Positions 58,631-64,000 of a stretch of DNA of 64,000 nucleotides are shown one piece after another (within the stretch, counting starts at the first letter, position 1; each line of letters begins with the position of its first letter). Under the pieces are notes generated by a model. That model made no database searches. It was given only the letters and a program-made list of their open reading frames with translations, and was not told the origin of the DNA. The DNA lies in NCBI RefSeq assembly GCF_900111035.1, contig NZ_FOFU01000002.1, positions 248,001-312,000 of the forward strand, written 5' to 3'. This DNA comes from Treponema bryantii. GTDB lineage: Bacteria > Spirochaetota > Spirochaetia > Treponematales > Treponemataceae. The position numbers and the translations under genes were made by a program.

Positions 58631-58918
58631 ATGATGATAAATGGTGTAAACAGTGTAAATCCACTGAACAATGTTCAGAATCTCCGCAAAACCGAAAGCT
58701 CTGCAAAGGTAGACCGCGAATACGATTCTATCAGCGTATCTGACGAAGCCAAAGAGATGGCTGAAGCTTACTACCTGGAAAAAGTTGCAAATGAAACTCC
58801 AGATGTAAGAGCAGATCGCGTAGCAGCCGTTAAAGAAAAGCTCAAGGATCCAAATTATTTGAATGATGCCGTAATTAAATCGGCAGCAGACAAATTTCTG
58901 TCTGCAATTGGACTCTAA
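58631..58918 (+). CDS. flgM: Anti-sigma-28 factor FlgM
   Basis: A 95-residue protein. The disordered polar N-terminus is followed by DSISVSDEAKEMAEAYYLEK and a helix with VRADRVAAVKEKLKDPNYLND, the sigma-28-binding signature of FlgM. It holds FliA inactive until export through the flagellar hook. The ATG (two in a row, 58631/58634) has a GAGGGG-type ribosome site. It follows rsmI and ends with a strong terminator. Presence implies a sigma-28 flagellar cascade, as expected for a motile spirochaete. Confidence 0.82.
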   Translation: MMINGVNSVNPLNNVQNLRKTESSAKVDREYDSISVSDEAKEMAEAYYLEKVANETPDVRADRVAAVKEKLKDPNYLNDAVIKSAADKFLSAIGL

Positions 58919-58940
58919 TAGCGGCCTTTAATTGACTCTC

Positions 58941-58967
58941 AAAAGACGGAACACGCTTCCGTCTTTT
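58941..58967 (+). terminator. flgM terminator
   Basis: An 11-bp perfect stem AAAAGACGGAA/TTCCGTCTTTT with a 5-nt loop and further T residues. Confidence 0.9.
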
Positions 58968-59016
58968 TTTGTTTAGAGACATAAAAATGGAGAATTAGGA
59001 GAGAAGAGGAAAAAAA

Positions 59017-60165
59017 ATGGCAGATTTAGCATTCAGAATAAATCCAAATATTATTTTAGGGCCTTATACAATCAGCCGTCTTGGCGCTCAGGTTCATGAA
59101 TGGGGCTCACGCTACATGGTAATCATGGATCCTATGCTCAATGAAGCACAGCTCGCCGGTCAGATTATGCAGTCTTTGATAGACCGTAAAATTGAAAGCT
59201 TTGTATTTGCAGAACTGGCCGAAGGTCCTACTACACAGGTTATTTCACGCGCACTCGGACTTGCTAAAGAAGGTCACGTTCACGGTATTATTGCAATTGG
59301 TGGAGAAAAAGCAATTCAGGTTGGACGTGCAGTTGCTGCTTATTACAACGAAGTACATGATTTTTATAATTTCGTAGATGGTGCACTTCCTACAGCTAAC
59401 GCAATTCCATGTATCTGTATTCCTACAACTTACAGAAGTCCTTTTATGTTTACACAGGATATTCCAATTGTAGATTCACGCAGCCATCAGCTTAAATTCC
59501 TTCGCGTTCAGGGTGGTGTATGCAAGCTCGTACTTACAGATCCTAACCTAATGCTCACACTTACAGATAACCAGAAATCTACACTTTCAATTGATTTGAT
59601 TTCAATTGCAGTAGAAGCTTATCTTTCTCAGAAAGCAAACTTCTTCAGCGATATGTTTATAGAAAAGGGCCTCGAGATTCTTTCTTATGCACTCGACGGC
59701 TCACCTACTCTGGATATTACAACTCCTGCTGAAGTTCTGCTTGCTCAGGCAGGCTGTCTGATTTCTCTTGGAGCTGCAGCTTCAAGCGTTGGAATTGGAA
59801 CTCTGCTTTCTTTGAGTATCTATTCTCGTTATCACAAGAGTAAGTCTCTTATTTCTTCTATTTTGCTGCCTTTCCAGCTTGAAGATGTAACAAAATTTAA
59901 GCTTGCAAAGGTTGAAAAGCTTGCTCATATTATCCGTGCATGCCCGGAAGAAGCTAGCGGTGAAGATGCTGCTAAACAGTTTATTGAGTACGTACGTCAG
60001 AAGATTGCAAAATCTGCCCTGCCTACCCGTCTAAAAGATTTAAACCTGACAATTGAACAACTGTCTTTGCCGGTTGAGGATATTAAGGCTGTTAATCTTA
60101 TGAACAACCTGCCTCGCAGCATGACAACAGATGATTTGTTTGATTTTGTGAAGTTGGCTTACTAA
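59017..60165 (+). CDS. Degenerate iron-containing alcohol dehydrogenase family protein
   Basis: A 382-residue protein with the two-domain layout of the iron-dependent ADH/glycerol dehydrogenase family: YTISRLGAQVHEWGSRYMVIMD, then IIAIGGEKAIQVGRAVAAY, then IPCICIPTTYRSP. The NAD motif GGGSxxD has become GGEKAIQ. Metal-ligand positions are altered: the Asp/His of the usual DAxxHxxE become DLISIAVEAY, and the GLxHxxxH region lacks the first His. A His remains in YHKSKSL. Enzyme activity with iron is therefore unlikely. It is coupled (1 bp overlap) to a SpoU methyltransferase gene. Its role is unknown. Confidence 0.75.
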   Translation: MADLAFRINPNIILGPYTISRLGAQVHEWGSRYMVIMDPMLNEAQLAGQIMQSLIDRKIESFVFAELAEGPTTQVISRALGLAKEGHVHGIIAIGGEKAIQVGRAVAAYYNEVHDFYNFVDGALPTANAIPCICIPTTYRSPFMFTQDIPIVDSRSHQLKFLRVQGGVCKLVLTDPNLMLTLTDNQKSTLSIDLISIAVEAYLSQKANFFSDMFIEKGLEILSYALDGSPTLDITTPAEVLLAQAGCLISLGAAASSVGIGTLLSLSIYSRYHKSKSLISSILLPFQLEDVTKFKLAKVEKLAHIIRACPEEASGEDAAKQFIEYVRQKIAKSALPTRLKDLNLTIEQLSLPVEDIKAVNLMNNLPRSMTTDDLFDFVKLAY

Positions 60166-60983
60166 TGATAGAACCCGGCAAACTTTTTCAACTTGAGGGC
60201 GGACAGAAACGCCGTAAATTAGCACTTACATTTGGAGCGCTTGAGCGCGATATTCTCGGAATTGCAGAAAAAGGTACGGAGTATACTTTTACGAGTTTGC
60301 CGCGCGCCGAATATATACGGCAGGTTGCGGCTGTGTTACTGCGGGATCCTAAATTGAGCGAGGAAGCCGGCGCGCGGCTGCGCACGCTGCTGCAGACAGA
60401 ACCACTCGACGAGCTTCGTGTGTGCAACTACGCCCGCAACACACTTTTGGAACTGCTCGGAACCTTTCCTGCGGAGTGGGATCTCGTTATCGCGCCACAT
60501 GCTGACCCGACCACAGAAGACGGCACCGTCCGCGCCCGCGACTTTTTCCCGGGAGTCTGTGTATACGCAGAAGATATCCGCTCGCCATTTAACATCGGTT
60601 CAATTTTCCGTACCGCTGAAGCAATGGGCGCCGAAAAAGTTTTAATTTCACCGCATTGTATTGATCCTGAACAGCCGCGAGCAATCCGCTCAGGAATGGG
60701 CTGTATAGAAACCATGGGCTGGGACCGTGTTCCCCTTGAACAGCTGCCCTCAGATATTCCCGTTTTCGCGCTGGAAACCGGCGGAACTCCAATCGAAGAG
60801 TTCAAGTTTCCTGAACGCGGCATCTGCATCATAGGCTCCGAGGAACTTGGAGTAAGCCCCGAGGCCCTCACCCGCGCCACCTACGGCACAGTAACAATCC
60901 CAATGAAAGGGCTTAAAGCTTCATTAAACGTTGGTGTGGCATTTGGAATTTTAATGCAAAAATGGGTAGAGTCGCTTCAATAG
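60165..60983 (+). CDS. SpoU/TrmH family RNA methyltransferase
   Basis: A 272-residue protein. The N-terminal half is helical; the C-terminal 150 residues form the SPOUT domain with motif 1 EDIRSPFNIGSIFRTAEAMG, motif 2 CIIGSEELGVSPEAL and motif 3 IPMKGLKASLNVGVAFGILM. It methylates a ribose 2'-OH in tRNA or rRNA; the target cannot be told. Its ATG overlaps the stop of the ADH-like gene (TAATG). The coding region around 60350-60550 is noticeably richer in GC than its neighbours, which may reflect codon usage or transfer. Confidence 0.87.
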   Translation: MIEPGKLFQLEGGQKRRKLALTFGALERDILGIAEKGTEYTFTSLPRAEYIRQVAAVLLRDPKLSEEAGARLRTLLQTEPLDELRVCNYARNTLLELLGTFPAEWDLVIAPHADPTTEDGTVRARDFFPGVCVYAEDIRSPFNIGSIFRTAEAMGAEKVLISPHCIDPEQPRAIRSGMGCIETMGWDRVPLEQLPSDIPVFALETGGTPIEEFKFPERGICIIGSEELGVSPEALTRATYGTVTIPMKGLKASLNVGVAFGILMQKWVESLQ

Positions 60984-60985
60984 TT

Positions 60986-62488
60986 TTATTCGCCGTACTC
61001 TTTCTTATAACCTGCTTCTAAATCGCTTACAAGCTTATTAAACTGACGCTCATCAACAATATTGAAAAGTTTAAGGGCATATCTATCAATCTGATAAAAA
61101 TCAACCATTCCACGGGAATAAAAATCAATTGTTTCGGCAACATGAAGAATAGCAACTCTGTTCTTATCTTTATCAGGCACTATAGAAAGTCCATTCCAGC
61201 CGACAAGGTCAAAACAAACTCCCGAATCAAACCCATATCGTTTAGAAGCTACAAGACTCAGATAAGTTGCCGCATTTCTATGCATGAACATGTCCAGAAT
61301 ATTATCTCCATATTCAGGATACTGTTTACTTAACTCTGTGATATATTCAAGCTGATTTTTACTTGCCCCTGCCAGAAGAACCGCACCCATACTATTTAAA
61401 AGACCAAGCAGGTACATATATTCTTCATCCTGTGGGAAAGTATCTTTAAAAGTACAGTTCTTATAAAGATTATATGCATAGTAAGCAACCTTTCTTGAAT
61501 GGAGCAAAATCTGTTCAAAATATTCAGAGTTCTCAACCAGACGGTTATGAGGATTGCTTTCGCTGTAAATAAATTTCAAATCATAATCAGAAAGCATAGC
61601 TATTGCCTTCTGAAGATTGAAGCATTGTTTATCCTGCTGAAGCACATATCTGAATGGCAAAATTGAAAGAGATAAATCTTTTCTGACTACATCATAAAGA
61701 GCCTTACGATCCACTGTTCCTTCAACATTGACCATCTTACTTACTTCATCAAAATGAGATTTCAGAATTGGTATTGAATCTTCTAGATTTACAAACTCAT
61801 AAGAAAGCATTTCAACACCACAGAAAACTGTTGAATTACAAGGAAGTATAATTCTTGTAACAGTTTCATTGCCTTCAGAAAGGACCTGATAATTGTCCTT
61901 TGAGAGTCCTACCTTCTGCAGCATAAGAATGATGATAATGATACCAAGTCCGGCACCTTCTGACTGATCGAGTACATTTGTGAAAACCTCGTCCATTTCT
62001 TTATACTGCTGAACACTGTCCAGTTTCTGCTGGATACGTTCTTTTTCAAATATTGTAAGTGTTGAATTGTTTCTGATTTCTATGTAGATTTTGTCGGCAA
62101 GAATTCTTAAGGAAAGTTTTATATAAAGGCCAGCTTTTTTCTGAAGTTCAAGATAATGATCTATATTTGTAAGGGTATCCATCTTAAAGTTTTCCATACC
62201 CTTTTCGTAATCATCCCGATTATTTATATCAAGCCCTTTTTCTTTGAAGTAAACTCTCTTTGTATTGGCTTTTTTGGCATTCGTAAGAAGTTCGCTTAAA
62301 CAGAAATTAAGATATTCCTTCAGATGATCCTGATGACACTCTTCCAGAAACATTTCCATTACACTGCGAATATACACTTCGGTATTTCTCGGCAACGTAT
62401 ATGAGGTCATCTCTATTGGCAACTGCAAACCGACGGAGACTCTTATTTTATCCCTGTCGATTTCCAAGCGTTCTTCTAAATCATCCAT
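60986..62488 (-). CDS. GHKL ATPase-HDOD fusion protein
   Basis: A 500-residue cytoplasmic protein. Residues about 45-220 look like a GHKL ATPase: an N-box-like helix CLSELLTNAKKANTKRV, IEIRNNSTLT, and a glycine loop SEGAGLGIIIIILMLQKVG. The C-terminal 250 residues form an HDOD domain (KALYDVVRKDLSLSILPFRYV, then LGLLNSMGAVLLAG, and HRNAATYLSLVASKRYG). HDOD proteins sit in signalling, often with cyclic di-GMP. No kinase H-box is seen, so it may be an anti-sigma or ATP-sensing form. TTGCAT/TATAAT lies just upstream. It is convergent with the SpoU gene. Confidence 0.75.
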   Translation of the reverse strand: MDDLEERLEIDRDKIRVSVGLQLPIEMTSYTLPRNTEVYIRSVMEMFLEECHQDHLKEYLNFCLSELLTNAKKANTKRVYFKEKGLDINNRDDYEKGMENFKMDTLTNIDHYLELQKKAGLYIKLSLRILADKIYIEIRNNSTLTIFEKERIQQKLDSVQQYKEMDEVFTNVLDQSEGAGLGIIIIILMLQKVGLSKDNYQVLSEGNETVTRIILPCNSTVFCGVEMLSYEFVNLEDSIPILKSHFDEVSKMVNVEGTVDRKALYDVVRKDLSLSILPFRYVLQQDKQCFNLQKAIAMLSDYDLKFIYSESNPHNRLVENSEYFEQILLHSRKVAYYAYNLYKNCTFKDTFPQDEEYMYLLGLLNSMGAVLLAGASKNQLEYITELSKQYPEYGDNILDMFMHRNAATYLSLVASKRYGFDSGVCFDLVGWNGLSIVPDKDKNRVAILHVAETIDFYSRGMVDFYQIDRYALKLFNIVDERQFNKLVSDLEAGYKKEYGE

Positions 62489-62581
62489 ATATACTTTTTA
62501 ATATTATATACCCTAAATACCATAAAATGCAAAAAAAAATGATTCTGCATTCATAAAAACCGATAACTAAAACGTTTTTAT

Positions 62582-62611
62582 TTGACTAAAATAGAGAAGC
62601 AGACTTATAGT
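62582..62611 (+). promoter_or_regulatory. Promoter of the DAG-kinase-like gene, leaderless type
   Basis: -35 TTGACT (62582-62587) and -10 TATAGT (62606-62611), 18 bp apart. The -10 ends 5 nt before the ATG at 62617. Confidence 0.65.
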
Positions 62612-62616
62612 TAACT

Positions 62617-63780
62617 ATGGACTTAAAATTGACTCCACAGGATATTGCAGAATGCATAAGCGCTCTGGTTGCCCGAAATAAACTCTGGAGTAAAAAGAGA
62701 GTATATCTTTATTTTATTGCCAATAAGACTGCAGGCTGTTTTACAAATCCCCAGAAATCAGAACATCTTAAAAGATACTTTTCTGATGTTTATGATGCTA
62801 TTAAAGACCAGCCGGAATGTGCCACTTCTGTTTCCTATAAGATTTTTTCTACTGAATATGCAGGACACGCAAAGGATTTAACTCAATCAGTCGTTGCCCA
62901 GCTGATTGCAACTGATGAACCTGATTCAGAAAGCATGATTGTTACTGCAGGCGGAGATGGCACATCTCTTGAAGTTCAGACTGCACTTTTTAAAGAAGCT
63001 ATGCAGGGGCCTAAGCATAATGATGCAATTATGAATCATATTACGATTCTGCGTCTTCCACTTGGAACCGGTAATGATGGAACTGATGGCCACAAAATCG
63101 AAGAAACAATTGAACTGCTGAAGGGTGGCCTTGTTTTTGCTAATGACAGGGCTGTTCGTATTTACCCTGAGAATGAACCTGATAAAGCTGCTATAAAATC
63201 CTATGGGAAAGATCCGGCAAAATATGGTGATATAAATTTCTGTGCACCGTGGTATGCCTTCAATATTGCCAGCATTGGCCTTGATGCCTATGTAGTTCAT
63301 ATGACTAATACTATAAAGAAAAGACTACCTGGAAATTTTTATCATCTATGTGTTCCATTGAGCGGCTTTACTTACGATAAAGTTTTTCCTTCAGGAACTG
63401 TAACAATTGAACTTTTTGAAAATAGAGAAAACAAGTCTGGAGAACTGAATTTACCTATTACTCTGCTTGCCTTTGGCGCTTCAGGCTACAGAGTTTATGG
63501 TGGTGGTCACAATATTCTTCCAGATTCAAACAATCTTTGCGTTGCTCCAAAAATCTCACTATGGACTTTAATAAAGGATAATCATCGCTTTGTTGATGGT
63601 TCTTTTAAGGGAACTAAACTTGCTACTCTTCATAGTGTAGAAAAGATCCGGCTTTCTTATGATAAGTCTATTTTGCTGCAGTGTGATGGAGAAACTGTTC
63701 TTCTGACTCCTGCACATTTTCCAATCATTATGGAACTTACAGATCCATGTCTTAGGGTTCTCAAACCTGTCAGTTTGTGA
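62617..63780 (+). CDS. Diacylglycerol-kinase-family lipid kinase
   Basis: A 387-residue protein with the DAGK catalytic fold: YFIANKTAGCFTNP at the start, IVTAGGDGTSLEVQ (GGDGT phosphate loop) and RLPLGTGNDGTDG, then the C-terminal beta domain with GASGYRVYGGGHNILPDSNNLCVAP. Enzymes of this family put phosphate on diacylglycerol, sphingoid bases or similar lipids; it is longer than the common ~300-residue form, with an extra N-terminal helix. The substrate is not evident. No Shine-Dalgarno; the promoter is 5 nt upstream. A YkgJ-type gene follows. Confidence 0.85.
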   Translation: MDLKLTPQDIAECISALVARNKLWSKKRVYLYFIANKTAGCFTNPQKSEHLKRYFSDVYDAIKDQPECATSVSYKIFSTEYAGHAKDLTQSVVAQLIATDEPDSESMIVTAGGDGTSLEVQTALFKEAMQGPKHNDAIMNHITILRLPLGTGNDGTDGHKIEETIELLKGGLVFANDRAVRIYPENEPDKAAIKSYGKDPAKYGDINFCAPWYAFNIASIGLDAYVVHMTNTIKKRLPGNFYHLCVPLSGFTYDKVFPSGTVTIELFENRENKSGELNLPITLLAFGASGYRVYGGGHNILPDSNNLCVAPKISLWTLIKDNHRFVDGSFKGTKLATLHSVEKIRLSYDKSILLQCDGETVLLTPAHFPIIMELTDPCLRVLKPVSL

Positions 63781-63798
63781 TATAAATACGTCAATCTG

Positions 63799-64000
63799 AT
63801 GGAAAACGAAAACTCTGAAAACTGCTTTTATAAAAATGGACTCCACTTTGAATGCCAGCGCTGCTCTTATTGCTGCGGTCATTCTCCTGGCTTTGTATAT
63901 CTTTCTAAACGAGATTTAATGACTCTCTGTTCTCACTTTAACATGAAAGTAGCTGAGTTTGTTGCAAAATACTGTCGCTGGGCAGATTATTATTATGGAA
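63799..64000 (+). CDS. YkgJ-type cysteine-cluster protein, partial
   Basis: From the ATG at 63799 an open frame runs off the right edge (67 codons). It has the CxxCxxCC arrangement in ECQRCSYCCGHSPGFVYLS, the start of the YkgJ (UPF0153) family of putative metal- or Fe-S-binding proteins, then a region CSHFNMKVAEFVAKYC. Function is unknown. It begins 18 bp after the lipid-kinase stop, so it may be cotranscribed. Confidence 0.75.
   Translation, partial: MENENSENCFYKNGLHFECQRCSYCCGHSPGFVYLSKRDLMTLCSHFNMKVAEFVAKYCRWADYYYG

Overview
The window looks like chromosome of a gut or rumen spirochaete of the genus Treponema. The basis is a moderately AT-rich genome carrying spirochaete-typical genes: an HPr/HPr-kinase pair, an archaeal-type PheRS alpha subunit, FlgM, a bactofilin/M23 pair and DUF5312-like and HDOD proteins. 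There is also a set of plant-polysaccharide enzymes (GH16, GH10, GH9, a clan GH-A enzyme), mostly lipoproteins. No phage, plasmid, CRISPR or transposase gene is visible.

Layout. 1-7.2 kb: partial lipoprotein, YdbC-like protein, an hprK-ptsH-lexA-holA operon, a ribosome hibernation factor, rpoN and a DUF1015 protein. 7.2-15.8 kb: a six-gene beta-glucan operon reading leftward (solute-binding protein, CBM9-like lipoprotein, a glycoside hydrolase fused to an apparent outer-membrane barrel, GH16 lipoprotein, two further lipoproteins). 16-23.4 kb: an orphan adenine methyltransferase, metY, a stand-alone AICAR transformylase, YesL, a serine hydrolase, a PurO-type IMP cyclohydrolase (with the transformylase it replaces bifunctional PurH) and an acyltransferase. 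23.4-27.9 kb: GH10 xylanase, a lipoprotein, an rRNA methyltransferase and a TetR regulator. 28-36 kb: pheS and a leftward tatD-dusB-DUF5312-GGDEF-rhomboid operon. 36-42 kb: an M23-bactofilin-YaaR-RicT group, a small methyltransferase and proS. 42-49 kb: a secreted protein, a GerMN protein, glnA plus an ANTAR antiterminator, purF and a GGDEF protein. 49-54.8 kb: tRNA-Ile2, glmS, an intracellular-looking GH9 cellulase, a lipoprotein and an NlpC/P60 peptidase. 54.8-64 kb: acyl-CoA ligase, a membrane-anchored solute-binding-like protein, rsmI, flgM, a degenerate iron-ADH, a SpoU methyltransferase, a GHKL-HDOD protein, a DAG-kinase-like protein and a YkgJ-type protein cut by the window end.

The most unusual signals lie outside ordinary gene content. 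(1) An ~83 bp GC-rich palindromic repeat occurs three times, once in frame inside purF, where it adds about 28 residues. (2) A second dispersed hairpin family abuts stop codons, lies beside the tRNA and appears to sit between the Shine-Dalgarno and start codon of pheS. (3) About a dozen genes have good promoters ending 5-10 nt before the start codon and no Shine-Dalgarno, suggesting frequent leaderless mRNAs. (4) glnA has a terminator-like leader hairpin and is followed by an ANTAR protein. (5) Two secreted enzymes (a glycosidase and an NlpC/P60 peptidase) carry C-terminal segments that look like outer-membrane beta-barrels. All family assignments were made by reading the sequence; no database search was run.
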